From: Rheinheimera mesophila
GTDB taxonomy: Bacteria; Pseudomonadota; Gammaproteobacteria; Enterobacterales; Alteromonadaceae
NCBI RefSeq assembly: GCF_000986865.1
Contig: NZ_LAVS01000002.1
Location: forward strand, 1 to 64,000
Direction: 5' to 3'
Length of the DNA: 64,000 nt
Positions 1-8,468 of the stretch are shown here, one piece after another. Under the pieces are notes generated by a model. The model was not told where the DNA came from. It searched no databases and was given only the letters and a program-made list of their open reading frames with translations. Every line of letters starts with the position of its first letter. The stretch's first letter is position 1. A program made the position numbers and the translations under genes.

Positions 1-29
1 GGGGTGATTCTAAAGTTCGCCCCGACGGA

Positions 30-521
30 TTAATGGGCCTCCAGCTTAAATAAACCCAGGGCCAAAGCCGTATTTTGCTCATGTTTAAGCAACCAGTCTT
101 TACGCTCTAAGCCGCCAGCGTAGCCCGTTAAAGTGCCATTGGCGCCTATCACTCTGTGGCAGGGCACGATAATAGTCAGCGGATTACGGCCATTGGCCGC
201 CCCTACGGCCCGCACTGCTTTAGGGTTATTCAGCGCCTGGGCTATATGGCTGTAACTGCGAAGCTGGGCAAAAGGGATTTTGCTCAGTTGCTGCCAGACG
301 GCTTGCTGAAATTCGGTACCCTGAGCGGCTAGCGGTAAATCAAATTGCTGCAGGCTGCCTGCAAAATAAGCATCAAACTGAGCTTTGCAATCGAGCAGCA
401 GAGTGTCATTGCTCTGATCCGGTGCCTCGCTGTTGTCTCTGAATAACACCGACTCTATGCCTTTAGCATTGGCCGTCACCACCAGAGGCCCCAGAGGGGT
501 GGCAAATTGCAGTTGTTTCAT
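30..521 (-). CDS. ogt: Methylated-DNA--protein-cysteine S-methyltransferase (Ogt type)
   Basis: Suicide repair enzyme that moves a methyl or alkyl group from O6-alkylguanine (and O4-alkylthymine) in DNA onto its own cysteine. The 163-residue protein carries the invariant PCHRV motif with acceptor Cys121, the arginine-finger region RAVGAANGRNP (about 104-114), and the C-terminal GYAGGLERK loop. Length is normal for Ogt and there is no Ada N-terminal domain. Its start codon overlaps the stop of the upstream Ada/AlkA fusion by 4 bases, so the two are almost certainly translated from one mRNA. Assignment to the family is very secure; Ogt rather than the Ada C-terminal domain follows from its being a free-standing protein. 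Confidence 0.95.
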   Translation of the reverse strand: MKQLQFATPLGPLVVTANAKGIESVLFRDNSEAPDQSNDTLLLDCKAQFDAYFAGSLQQFDLPLAAQGTEFQQAVWQQLSKIPFAQLRSYSHIAQALNNPKAVRAVGAANGRNPLTIIVPCHRVIGANGTLTGYAGGLERKDWLLKHEQNTALALGLFKLEAH

Positions 522-1921
522 TCGGTTGTCTCCTTTAACGCGGGACGGGATAAACTAAACCAGAGCTGAAAGGTCGCATAACTGCGCCAGGGGGCCAGTT
601 GCTCTGGGGTGATATCAGCATGGCGTTTCAAGGCTTTTTGTACGCCTAAATCACCGCCCAACCAAATATCCGGATCGGCAAGTCCACGCATTTTGCTATA
701 GGCCACAGTCCAGGGCCCTATACCTTTAAGTTGGAGCCAGTCATCCGGTGTGCTTTCTGGCTCTGCGATCACTGTCGCTGCCAATTGTTTTAACGTGTCG
801 CGTCTGGCCTGTGGTACTTTGAGCATCAACAACTCGTTGTGACTGATAGCTTCTGCTGTTGGAAACAGCTTTTTCTGTGGATCATCAGGCAAAGGTTCTG
901 CCAATTCAGCGAGTAAACGATTGAGCTGAGTGCGAGCTCCCTGCACACTGACTTGCTGGCCTAAAATAGCCCTTACGGCCGCTTCAAACGGGCTCCATAA
1001 GCCAGGCAAACGTAAACCAGATTCCAGGCTATCGCCAAACACTGCTGCAAGTTGTTGCTCTATCTGCAGCATATTGGCATCTAAATCGGCCAGTTGGCGG
1101 ATACGTTGCAGCACAGAAGTAAGCTCCTGCTGGCTGGGCCAATGCAGCTTTAACCGCATTACTCCAGCTTTGAGCGGGCTTAATTCAAACCAGCCGTGCA
1201 CAACACCTTGTGGAGTAGGCCAGCTAAAGGTTCGGCCGTAGGCATCGCCACTGACCCATTCCATGCCATCCAGTGTACGCTGACGCCAGAAATCCAGTTG
1301 CCCTTGCCAGTTCAGCGGTGGGCGGTAACTCAGTTGTAATTCAATCACGGAGGACGGTCCTGTTGCTTTTTTACGCCGGATTTGGCTTGGGCTTAATAAC
1401 AATTGCTGTTTGAAGGCGTCGTTAAAACGCCGGATGCTGTGAAAACCACACAAAGCGGCAATCTGATGCACGGGCAAACTGCTTTGATGCAGCAACTGTT
1501 TGGCGAGTAACACTTGCTGGTACAAAGCATATTGTTTCGGTGCAACGCCTAAATGCTGTTGAAACAGCTTTCGTAAATAACGCTCACTTATACCAAGACG
1601 AGCGGCCAAAGCGGCTTGATCACCATGCACTAAAGCCCCTTCGGCAATCAGTTTTAAAGCTCGTCTGACACTGGTCTCTACTCCGAGCCAGGCGGGGGAT
1701 TGGGGCGCACTGTCGGGGCGACAGCGCAAACAAGGCCGGTAACCGGCAGAGGCTGCAGCGGCAGCGCAGGAAAAATAAGTCACCTGATGTTCAGCCGGAG
1801 ATTTAGCCGGACAAATAGTGCGGCAATAAATACCAGTGCTTTTTACCGCGATAAAAAACAGGCCATCAAAACGGCTGTCGCGCGATAATCGGGCTTGTTG
1901 GCAGACTACAGGGTCCAGCAT
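518..1921 (-). CDS. alkA: Ada-type metal-binding domain / AraC HTH / AlkA 3-methyladenine DNA glycosylase fusion
   Basis: A 467-residue fusion for alkylation damage. Residues 1-75 form an Ada methylphosphotriester domain with zinc cysteines C33, C37, C64 and C67 (C33 is the expected methyl acceptor). Residues about 80-185 are an AraC-type double HTH. Residues about 200-460 are an AlkA glycosylase with the helix-hairpin-helix LKGIGPWTVAY and a catalytic Asp in WLGGDLGVQ. The C-terminal methyltransferase domain of classical Ada is absent and is supplied by the overlapping ogt gene. By family knowledge, methylation of the Ada domain would turn the HTH into an activator of its own operon while the glycosylase removes 3-methyladenine. 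The ATG at 1921 is the only good start. Domain calls are secure; autoregulation is inferred. Confidence 0.93.
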   Translation of the reverse strand: MLDPVVCQQARLSRDSRFDGLFFIAVKSTGIYCRTICPAKSPAEHQVTYFSCAAAAASAGYRPCLRCRPDSAPQSPAWLGVETSVRRALKLIAEGALVHGDQAALAARLGISERYLRKLFQQHLGVAPKQYALYQQVLLAKQLLHQSSLPVHQIAALCGFHSIRRFNDAFKQQLLLSPSQIRRKKATGPSSVIELQLSYRPPLNWQGQLDFWRQRTLDGMEWVSGDAYGRTFSWPTPQGVVHGWFELSPLKAGVMRLKLHWPSQQELTSVLQRIRQLADLDANMLQIEQQLAAVFGDSLESGLRLPGLWSPFEAAVRAILGQQVSVQGARTQLNRLLAELAEPLPDDPQKKLFPTAEAISHNELLMLKVPQARRDTLKQLAATVIAEPESTPDDWLQLKGIGPWTVAYSKMRGLADPDIWLGGDLGVQKALKRHADITPEQLAPWRSYATFQLWFSLSRPALKETTE

Positions 1922-2126
1922 GGCTCGGGCTCTTTTGCATTAAATTAACCAGAGTGTACCTTGAGTAACGAAAAAAATCTGGCCGGATCCGGCACTGAAA
2001 CGGAGCAATTTTTCCGTTGCTTTCACCGCAGATGCGATGCAGCCTGAGCACAGACAGCTATAGTTGGATCACAGCTTGACTGCTGCGTAACGCTGTCCCC
2101 CTGACATTAATGTGAAGGAAGGCCGT

Positions 2127-3476
2127 ATGGAACAACACTTTAATGCCCCGCCACTGACAGAGCCAGACGATGACCGGGTTTTATTTGCTGCTGATGCTGC
2201 GGCCGAAACGACTGAACAGCAGCAAGGCTGTTGGACTGTACTGATCGTGGATGATGAAGCTGAAATCCATCAAATTACCTTACTGGCACTGCGTGATTTT
2301 AGTTTTATGCAGCACAAACTGAAGTTTATCAGCGCCTACAGCGCGGCCGAAGCCCGGCATATTCTTCAGCATAACCACGAGATAGCACTGATCTTATTGG
2401 ATGTGGTGATGGAGACGGACGATGCAGGTCTGGTGTTAGTGCGTTACATCCGCGAGCAACTGCAAAACAAGCTGGTGCGCATTATTTTACGCACCGGTCA
2501 ACCTGGGCAAGCACCTGAGCATCGCATCGTACTGGACTATGACATCAACGACTACCGTGCCAAAACTGAGCTGACAGTGCAGCGTCTGACCACCAGTGTG
2601 GTGTCGGCATTGCGCTCTTATATCGCCATCAGGCAACTGGCTGATTTGAATGAACATCTGGAGCAACAAATACAAAGCCGGACAGAGCAGTTGCAAAGCA
2701 CCAATCAGCAGCTACAGCATTCTCTGGCAGAGCTGGAAGCGGGCGAAAAAGCCGGTAAACAAGTGCAGTTTCAAATGTTACCGCCTGCTATTTTTAATTA
2801 CGGCGAGTACCAGTTTAGTCATGTGCTGTATCCGTCCGAATTTATGAGCGGCGACTTTGTTGATTATTTTAATGTGGATGAGCATAAAGTGGTGTTTTAT
2901 ATCGCTGATGTCTCAGGCCATGGCGTGGCTTCGGCTTTTGTCACTGTCTATCTGAAACGTTTTATCAGTTCCTGGCTGGAGCGTTATCAGCGCGACAATT
3001 TGGCGACTGTGGTGGACCCGGCCGCCGTATTAACCCAACTGAATAAAGAGCTGCTAAAAGATAAAATAGGCAAACATATAGCACTGTTTTATGCAGTGCT
3101 GGATACCCAAAGCGCTGAATTAACCTATGCCAATGCCGGGGCTTTTCCCTGGCCCTTACTGCTACAACCACAACAGCAACAACAGCAGCATTACCTGGAA
3201 TTAAAAAGTACCCCTGTGGGTATGTTTGACTTCGCCAGTTACCACAATCAGCATTTAATCTTGCAGCCCAACAGCAGTGTAGTGCTGTGCTCAGACGGTA
3301 TTTTGGATTTACTGCCGCAGCAAAACACTGAGCAAAAACTGCAGTACTTATGGCAGCAAAGTGACCAGCACAAAGACATTGCCGATTTATTGCAGGCTTT
3401 AGGCATAGATCCGCAACAGCGCTTGCCGGACGATTTAACTATATTGAAGTTAACCCGACAGACAGGGCCCGAGTGA
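2127..3476 (+). CDS. Response regulator with PP2C (SpoIIE-type) serine phosphatase output
   Basis: About 449 residues. The N-terminal receiver begins at TVLIVDDE (acidic pair), has the phospho-acceptor in LILLDVVME, and a conserved Lys region (DYRAKTE). A coiled coil follows (about 165-215, EQQIQSRTEQLQ), then a SpoIIE/PP2C phosphatase with metal-binding GDFVDYF, DVSGHGVAS and CSDGILDLLP. The start is ATG 2127 with AAGGAAGG just upstream; an in-frame GTG at 2112 lies within that ribosome-binding region. It sits 7 bases before a STAS-domain gene, the layout of partner-switch systems such as HsbR-HsbA of Pseudomonas and CrsR-CrsA of Shewanella, where the phosphatase dephosphorylates the STAS protein. 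Unlike those regulators there is no C-terminal kinase domain. A short Gln run sits inside the phosphatase domain. Confidence 0.88.
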   Translation: MEQHFNAPPLTEPDDDRVLFAADAAAETTEQQQGCWTVLIVDDEAEIHQITLLALRDFSFMQHKLKFISAYSAAEARHILQHNHEIALILLDVVMETDDAGLVLVRYIREQLQNKLVRIILRTGQPGQAPEHRIVLDYDINDYRAKTELTVQRLTTSVVSALRSYIAIRQLADLNEHLEQQIQSRTEQLQSTNQQLQHSLAELEAGEKAGKQVQFQMLPPAIFNYGEYQFSHVLYPSEFMSGDFVDYFNVDEHKVVFYIADVSGHGVASAFVTVYLKRFISSWLERYQRDNLATVVDPAAVLTQLNKELLKDKIGKHIALFYAVLDTQSAELTYANAGAFPWPLLLQPQQQQQQHYLELKSTPVGMFDFASYHNQHLILQPNSSVVLCSDGILDLLPQQNTEQKLQYLWQQSDQHKDIADLLQALGIDPQQRLPDDLTILKLTRQTGPE

Positions 3477-3483
3477 GGATGTG

Positions 3484-3975
3484 ATGACGGAGCAAATTCT
3501 ATTCGCTTGTGTGCAGCAGTGCTGTTATTTCAAATTGTCAGGTGAACTGCGTTACACCAACGCAACGGGTATGGACGATCTGATCGACAGGCTTGTCAGT
3601 GCGAAAATTCAGTGCCGGCAACTGGTGGTAGATTTAAACCAAGCCAGTTTTATGGACAGTACTTATATTGGTTTGCTGGCGAGTTTAGCGCGCTATTGTC
3701 AGCAGCAGGCTTTGCCTAAACCTGTGTTGTTTTGCACTGTACCTGCGGTGAATGAGCTGTTGTTCAGTTTATGCCTGGATCAGGCCTTTGAGATAGTACA
3801 GCAGCCTACCGATCATGCGGTGGAGCTCAGTTCAGTGCAGGCTGCGCCCTACAGTGATCAGCAAAAAGGCCGGATGATCCTGCAGGCGCATGAAGCTCTG
3901 ATTGCGCTGAATGAAAAAAATAAGACCGAATTTCAGCCTGTGGTGGAGCTACTAAAACAGCAGTTAGGCGAATGA
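3484..3975 (+). CDS. STAS-domain anti-sigma factor antagonist (HsbA/CrsA-like)
   Basis: 163 residues; the first 100 or so form a STAS fold with the signature FMDSTYIGLLASL, in which the Ser/Thr after Asp is the usual phosphorylation site. The remaining 60 residues are a helical tail resembling that of HsbA-type proteins. A start at ATG 3484 (GTG 3481 is also possible) follows TGAGGA overlapping the stop region of the phosphatase gene, so the two genes are co-transcribed. By family knowledge, the unphosphorylated form would sequester an anti-sigma factor or another partner, and the upstream PP2C protein would remove the phosphate. Neither the kinase nor the target is encoded nearby. The STAS call is firm; the partner is inferred. 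Confidence 0.82.
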   Translation: MTEQILFACVQQCCYFKLSGELRYTNATGMDDLIDRLVSAKIQCRQLVVDLNQASFMDSTYIGLLASLARYCQQQALPKPVLFCTVPAVNELLFSLCLDQAFEIVQQPTDHAVELSSVQAAPYSDQQKGRMILQAHEALIALNEKNKTEFQPVVELLKQQLGE

Positions 3976-4043
3976 GCCGACGATCTCTGACTATACTGAT
4001 AGCGTTTTTTTAACTTCAACAACAAGACAACAAGGAGAAAAGT

Positions 4044-4505
4044 ATGGCTGAGGTTCAGGTTGTTCCTGCGGGTTTTGCCGCTGTATTGCCTTATCTGGTG
4101 ATCAAAAATGCGGCCGCTGCGTTCGATTTTTACCAAAAGGCCTTTGGTGCCGAAACTACACTTCGGATGAATATGCCATCCGGCGCTGTCATGCATGCCG
4201 AAATGCGCATCGGCAACGCAACTTTTATGTTCAGCGAGCAAAGTGATGACTGGGGCACCAAAAGCCCGGATATGCTGGGCGCAAGCCCGGTGACACTGAT
4301 GCTGTATGTACCTGATGTGGATGCTTTTGTTGCGCGCGCCGAGGCTGCAGGTGCCATTATCACTATGCCGGTGTCAGACCAATTCTGGGGCGATCGCAGC
4401 GGTTGTTTGCAAGACCCTTTTGGTCACAACTGGATGATTTCGACTCATATTGAAGATGTGTCTGAGGAAGAAATGGCAAAACGAGCGGCGCAGATGTTTG
4501 GCTAG
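4044..4505 (+). CDS. VOC family protein (PhnB/glyoxalase-like)
   Basis: 153-residue protein of the vicinal oxygen chelate superfamily. Two beta-alpha-beta-beta-beta modules are visible: LPYLVIKNAAAAFDFYQKAFGAE near the N-terminus and VDAFVARAEAAGA with DPFGHNWMIST near the C-terminus, typical of the PhnB-like subgroup. AAGGAGAAAAGT precedes ATG 4044. PhnB-like members are often uncharacterised and need not be phosphonate-related; no substrate can be named here. It stands between the STAS gene and a convergent calcium-binding-like gene and is probably its own transcription unit. Confidence 0.85.
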   Translation: MAEVQVVPAGFAAVLPYLVIKNAAAAFDFYQKAFGAETTLRMNMPSGAVMHAEMRIGNATFMFSEQSDDWGTKSPDMLGASPVTLMLYVPDVDAFVARAEAAGAIITMPVSDQFWGDRSGCLQDPFGHNWMISTHIEDVSEEEMAKRAAQMFG

Positions 4506-4591
4506 CGCTGGGTTTGCAGCGGCAGAGAAAAGACGTGCGTAACGTCGCTTGTCGGTAAGTACCTGCCGCGAAACTTGTTCTGTGCATCAGC

Positions 4592-5599
4592 TTATACTTT
4601 TACATCAATTTGCTGTAATAAGCCGACGTCTTTATCGTCGGTGATAAAAACAGAGCTGCGTTCCAGCCTGCCTTGTATTTCGTGGTTGTGCCGCAAGTTA
4701 AAAGGGGTGGCGACTGAATCAACACTCAATGCCATCACGCCCATCTCTTTTACGCTATACAGGCCTTTGTGTTCCGGGCGCCATAACCATAAACTTTGCC
4801 AGATTGGGTCTTGTTGATCGATCAGGCCGTTTTGGTCTTGATCATAAGAAGCGAGTTCAGCAAAACCCTGGCCTGTGCCGGGGCCAAATAATTCCTGGCC
4901 TGAATCGACAGCGCCGTTGTTATTAGTGTCTTTAGCCAGATAATACTGACCTTGTGCAAGTTGCTGAATACGCTGAGCGTTTTCGCTTAGATTAAAAGCG
5001 AAACTTTGGCCGCTCAGCTCTACCGGACGGCCATTAAAGCTCATCACCAGCGGGTCTTTCATCGGTTGCTCTGTACGTTCGCTGTAGCTGAATTCTTGGT
5101 AGCTCATGGCAAATTGCAGCGACCAGCTAAAGCTGCTGCCGTCCTCCAGAGCCACAGAGCCGGAAAAGTCGGCGCTGACGGCCTCATAACGATAAGACCA
5201 TTCACGAATAGTCACACCGGTCGCATTCAGATTTTCGGTTTGCTCTGGTAAAGCACCCTGGTTTGAGCCCTTTAAAGCGCGGTTTAATTCTGCCGGATCG
5301 ACCCAGCCTTGCAACTCTTCACCTGTCAGTTGCTCTAATAAACGCTTGATAGTACCAATGGAATAGACCGCATTATAAAAACCGTCGTCACTCGTATGGC
5401 TGTTTTCTGCGTCAGTTGCGTCAGGCGTAGTTTCAGCAGAATGAGCGGTAGCTAAAGGCAGCAGAGCAGTCTGAGTTAAACTTCTGTTATCCTTTGTTAC
5501 AGTTGAGTTGTCGTTTCGCTCTGGACTCAGGCTGCGGCCCGAATAAAATAGCTGCTGATTAGCAGAGGTCTGTTGTTGCTTGATGTTGAGGATTTGCAT
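4592..5599 (-). CDS. Conserved hypothetical protein with EF-hand/dockerin-like calcium loops
   Basis: 335 residues with no signal peptide (it starts MQILNIKQQQT). The N-terminal 100 residues are polar and low in complexity. A beta-rich middle part ends with FNLSENAQRIQQLAQGQYYLAKDTNNNG. Two Asp-rich loops, DTNNNGAVDSG (from residue 224) and DQDQNGLIDQQD (from residue 253), have the D-x-N-x-x-G spacing of EF-hand/dockerin calcium sites. Related proteins are scattered in Shewanella and Vibrio relatives without an assigned function. GGGAGC precedes ATG 5599. It is divergent from the HopJ-like gene, with 72 bp between the starts. The calcium inference comes from motif spacing only. Confidence 0.6.
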   Translation of the reverse strand: MQILNIKQQQTSANQQLFYSGRSLSPERNDNSTVTKDNRSLTQTALLPLATAHSAETTPDATDAENSHTSDDGFYNAVYSIGTIKRLLEQLTGEELQGWVDPAELNRALKGSNQGALPEQTENLNATGVTIREWSYRYEAVSADFSGSVALEDGSSFSWSLQFAMSYQEFSYSERTEQPMKDPLVMSFNGRPVELSGQSFAFNLSENAQRIQQLAQGQYYLAKDTNNNGAVDSGQELFGPGTGQGFAELASYDQDQNGLIDQQDPIWQSLWLWRPEHKGLYSVKEMGVMALSVDSVATPFNLRHNHEIQGRLERSSVFITDDKDVGLLQQIDVKV

Positions 5600-5671
5600 G
5601 ATAGCTCCCTCTCTGACTTAGGCTTAACGACTGTATCGGTCATAATTGTACAAACTTTAACCAGGAACGCG

Positions 5672-6022
5672 ATGATGCTAGAAAATTTTTTCCGTCAGCT
5701 AACGACAGAGCCAGACAGCATTAGCTTTTCGCAAAGCATAGAGCTGATCGAAAGCTTATATCAGTTTACTGAAACGGCTTTTCGAAACGGTACTAAACAC
5801 AATGCAGCGGGTGAGAATAACGGTTCCTGTAAAATTTTTGCCTTTGCGCTGTTACATCGTTTGTCTGAGCCACAAACTTTGCAGATGTTCGGTGACTATT
5901 ACCGTAAAGATGTGCTGCTCAGCCCCGCAGGGGCTGACCACGCCAATATCAGGCAATTTATGCAATACGGCTGGGATGGTATTGAATTTGAAGGGCAGGC
6001 ATTGAGCCCAAAATCGGCTTAA
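5672..6022 (+). CDS. HopJ type III effector family protein
   Basis: 116-residue protein starting at ATG 5672 (AGGA at 5663, 5-base spacing); the frame is open further upstream, but that stretch overlaps the divergent gene. The sequence MMLENFFRQLTTEPDSISF, the central NGSCKIFAFALLHRL and the C-terminal QFMQYGWDGIEFEGQAL match the HopJ family (PF08888), named after a Pseudomonas syringae protein but common in free-living gammaproteobacteria without type III secretion. Its biochemical role is unknown; nothing nearby suggests secretion. Its stop codon overlaps the stop of the convergent response regulator by 4 bases. Confidence 0.85.
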   Translation: MMLENFFRQLTTEPDSISFSQSIELIESLYQFTETAFRNGTKHNAAGENNGSCKIFAFALLHRLSEPQTLQMFGDYYRKDVLLSPAGADHANIRQFMQYGWDGIEFEGQALSPKSA

Positions 6023-6411
6023 GCTGATTTTACTTGCCTCAGGTTGCAGATACGATTCATAGTGGCCTGGATCTTTTGTGGTGTAAAAGGTTTAGCCATA
6101 AAACCGCTGGCTCCGCCTTCGACACTACGTTTAACATTTTCCACTGTGCTGTGTGCTGACATAATCACCACATGGCACTTCGGATCCAAAGCTTTGATGC
6201 GGCTTAATAATTCGTGGCCATTGCTGTCTGGCAGTTCAATATCCAAAAAAACAACGTCCGGGTGCTCAGTACTTATCGCGCTCAAGGCTTGTTGACCTGT
6301 ACTGGCTTCTGCCACTTTTTCAGCACCCATAATGCGTAGATTTTGATTTAAAAAGTAACGAACTGAACTGACGTCATCAACGATCAGAATAGAGGATTGC
6401 TCCAGAGTCAT
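6019..6411 (-). CDS. Single-domain CheY-like response regulator
   Basis: About 130 residues from ATG 6411 (AAGGA 8 bases upstream); the frame also permits a start at 6477. A single receiver domain: SILIVDDVSSVRYFLNQ (acidic pocket), phospho-acceptor Asp in DVVFLDIELPDS, Ser/Thr switch in VIMSAHST, and Lys in FMAKPFTPQKI. No output domain is present, so it would act by protein contact or phosphotransfer. Genes around it (PP2C regulator, GGDEF protein, AraC regulator) are regulatory, but no histidine kinase is adjacent. The stop overlaps HopJ by 4 bases in a tail-to-tail arrangement. Confidence 0.88.
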   Translation of the reverse strand: MTLEQSSILIVDDVSSVRYFLNQNLRIMGAEKVAEASTGQQALSAISTEHPDVVFLDIELPDSNGHELLSRIKALDPKCHVVIMSAHSTVENVKRSVEGGASGFMAKPFTPQKIQATMNRICNLRQVKSA

Positions 6412-6509
6412 GCACAACATCCTTGCTTGAGGCATTTTACTTGCATCAAGCATGAAGTGATCCGACGAAAAGCGCAATAAATAAACGATATTCTTGCGAG
6501 AAAGCGGGA

Positions 6510-7574
6510 TTAAGAGCGCAGTTGACTGGGCAGTAAACCTGTCCAGCGTTTAAAAGCGCGGCGGAAATTATGTTCATCCGAATAACCCAACCTGCTGGCC
6601 AGCTCTTTATTCGACATGCCTTGCTGTAATAAAGCGTGTTGGGCTGCGCAGGCTTTGACCTGATCCTGCAACTGCTGATAACTGGTGTGATGCTGCGCTA
6701 ACAAACGTTTAAAACTGCTTAAACTTAAGCCCCAATGCTGTGCTGCTGCCTCTTGTGACGGGGCGTGGCGTAAATTAGCGAAAAGCCATTGTTCCAGTTG
6801 CTCAGTAAAGCTGGTTTTATCTGGCACTGACTGCTGCAGGTACAGGCACCAATTATGCTGCTGCTGCCAAAGTTGTGGGTTTGCTTCGGCAAAAGGTGGT
6901 TTGAGTAAGGCCGATGGCAAGATCAGGCTGCTTTGTAATGCATGACCCGGCTGCAGTTGCCAATGATGCTGCATCAGCCAGTTACAGTGCTGATCGACCA
7001 CAGTTGTGGTCAGACTCAGGCCAGCAGTAGTTCCCAGTTGTTGTTTGATCAAACCCAACAGATAATGAAACAGCACTTGTTCGACGAAGCTTTGTTGTTT
7101 GTCCAGTGCAAAAGAAGGCCGTACAACCAGCCGCAACTGACCCTGCAGCCGTTGCAGCCTCAGGTACAGCAAAGGCAAAAGTTGGGAGCGGTAGCGGTAA
7201 AAACTCAGCAGCGCCTGCTGTAAATTGGCGCTGTATCTTAGCATCAGCAGCAAAGGGGAATGGTTGTGATGCAACCAGCTTTGGGCTGTTAAATAAGCCA
7301 GCTCAGGCCCGGGCAAGGCTTTCTGACAATTACCGACCAGTTGCAGATACTGCTGGGGGCTGATTTTTGTGGTGGCTTTGCGTAGGTCTTGCTCAAATAA
7401 CTTTGAGCCTTTGAGTAAGGTATCCAAAGCAAAACCACGGCGCTGGCATAATAAAATCATATCCAAAGCTGTGGCGCTAAGCAGCAGGGCTTTGTCGTCA
7501 AAGCTCAGTAGGGCTTTGCTCACACCAGACTCCACTGAGTTTGCTGCTGCTTTTGCTTTTGCAATTGGTGCCAC
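6510..7574 (-). CDS. AraC family transcriptional regulator
   Basis: 354 residues. The C-terminal 100 residues form a double HTH ending with NKELASRLGYSDEHNFRRAFKRWTGLLPSQLR, the standard AraC signature. The N-terminal 200 residues resemble the arabinose-binding-like domain (PF12625) of OruR/ArgR-type regulators (LAYLTAQSWLHHNHSPLLLMLRYS). The predicted start at 7574 lies 55 bases inside the end of the upstream GGDEF gene; a later non-ATG start would shorten the overlap, but the overlapping part is of ordinary composition. Cotranscription with the GGDEF gene is likely. No metabolic target lies adjacent. Confidence 0.82.
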   Translation of the reverse strand: MAPIAKAKAAANSVESGVSKALLSFDDKALLLSATALDMILLCQRRGFALDTLLKGSKLFEQDLRKATTKISPQQYLQLVGNCQKALPGPELAYLTAQSWLHHNHSPLLLMLRYSANLQQALLSFYRYRSQLLPLLYLRLQRLQGQLRLVVRPSFALDKQQSFVEQVLFHYLLGLIKQQLGTTAGLSLTTTVVDQHCNWLMQHHWQLQPGHALQSSLILPSALLKPPFAEANPQLWQQQHNWCLYLQQSVPDKTSFTEQLEQWLFANLRHAPSQEAAAQHWGLSLSSFKRLLAQHHTSYQQLQDQVKACAAQHALLQQGMSNKELASRLGYSDEHNFRRAFKRWTGLLPSQLRS

Positions 7575-8434
7575 AGTTGGGATAACAGGCGCTGCGGCTG
7601 ATTGAGCTGCTGTGCTGCTGTGATTTCTGTGATGGTCCAGTGCAATTGCGTCGGTAAATACAAACTGAGTTCCCTCAGCGCATTTTGCACTAAGCTCTGG
7701 GCCACGGCCTGATTGCTTTGTGGCATCAGAATGACAAATTTATCACCGCTATAACGGCAAACTAAGTCACCGGGTCTGAATTGCAGCAACGTCAGTTCAC
7801 TGAGCTGTTGCAACAGCAAATCTGCTGCGGCCATGCCTTGTTCTCTGTTAAAACGGCCAAACTGGCTGATATCGATGAGGGCCAGACAAAAAGGTTGCTG
7901 GTGCTGTTGTTGCAGCTCCAGCTCGCGTTTTAGTACAGCCAATAAATACTCTGGTTGATACAGTTGGGTTAATGGGTCAAGTAACTGGTAATGACGTAAA
8001 TGCAGCTCACGGCTGGCAAGTTGTCTGTTAATAAAACGCTGCTCTTTATGCCAGCCAAGCAGGCCCAGGGTTAAAATCAACATACCGACAGGGGCTGGGA
8101 TGGACTCAAGCCAGCTTAGTAGTCTGTGACTGGCCGGGTAGTGGAAAAACTCGTCCAGTAAGTTCAACTGATAAGACAGCACCAACAACAAAGAGCCGAC
8201 ATAAAGGCAATTGGTGACTGGGCCTGCCGGTCTGCTGTAGAGCACCAGCAATAACCAGGCGATGACGACCGCAAGGCTACTGCCTTCGCCCAGAATATCC
8301 ATCCAGTCGATCTCGGCTGCTGGTTTTAACTCGCCATAATTGACTGCCAGCAAAATGCACAGCACAAACAGCAACAGCGTCAAAGCGAGTTTAGCCGGAT
8401 GCTGCGAGCTAAATCCCATAAAAAGTTTCCGCAA
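7520..8434 (-). CDS. Membrane GGDEF-domain protein with degenerate SGDKF signature
   Basis: 304 residues. The N-terminal half contains five or so hydrophobic helices (LALTLLLFVLCILLAVNYG, SLAVVIAWLLLVLYS, MLILTLGLLGW). The C-terminal half is a GGDEF domain (DPLTQLYQPEYLLAVLKREL; LALIDISQFGRFNREQG). The active-site signature reads RYSGDKFVIL instead of GGDEF/GGEEF, so diguanylate cyclase activity is doubtful: SGDEF can be active, but the Glu-to-Lys change removes a metal/catalytic residue. It may be a c-di-GMP or GTP sensor. It is divergent from the TonB receptor gene, sharing 200 bp that include a Pho-box-like site, and overlaps the AraC gene downstream. Confidence 0.82.
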   Translation of the reverse strand: MRKLFMGFSSQHPAKLALTLLLFVLCILLAVNYGELKPAAEIDWMDILGEGSSLAVVIAWLLLVLYSRPAGPVTNCLYVGSLLLVLSYQLNLLDEFFHYPASHRLLSWLESIPAPVGMLILTLGLLGWHKEQRFINRQLASRELHLRHYQLLDPLTQLYQPEYLLAVLKRELELQQQHQQPFCLALIDISQFGRFNREQGMAAADLLLQQLSELTLLQFRPGDLVCRYSGDKFVILMPQSNQAVAQSLVQNALRELSLYLPTQLHWTITEITAAQQLNQPQRLLSQLWHQLQKQKQQQTQWSLV

Positions 8435-8468
8435 ACAATAACCTGAGTGGTCAGTCTGAGCCTTTCAG

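Noticed and set aside
1922-1990. Possible Ada box (AAT-N5-GCAA) before the Ada/AlkA gene
   Set aside because: Spacing is 5 instead of 6 bases between AAT and GCAA; too weak to list.
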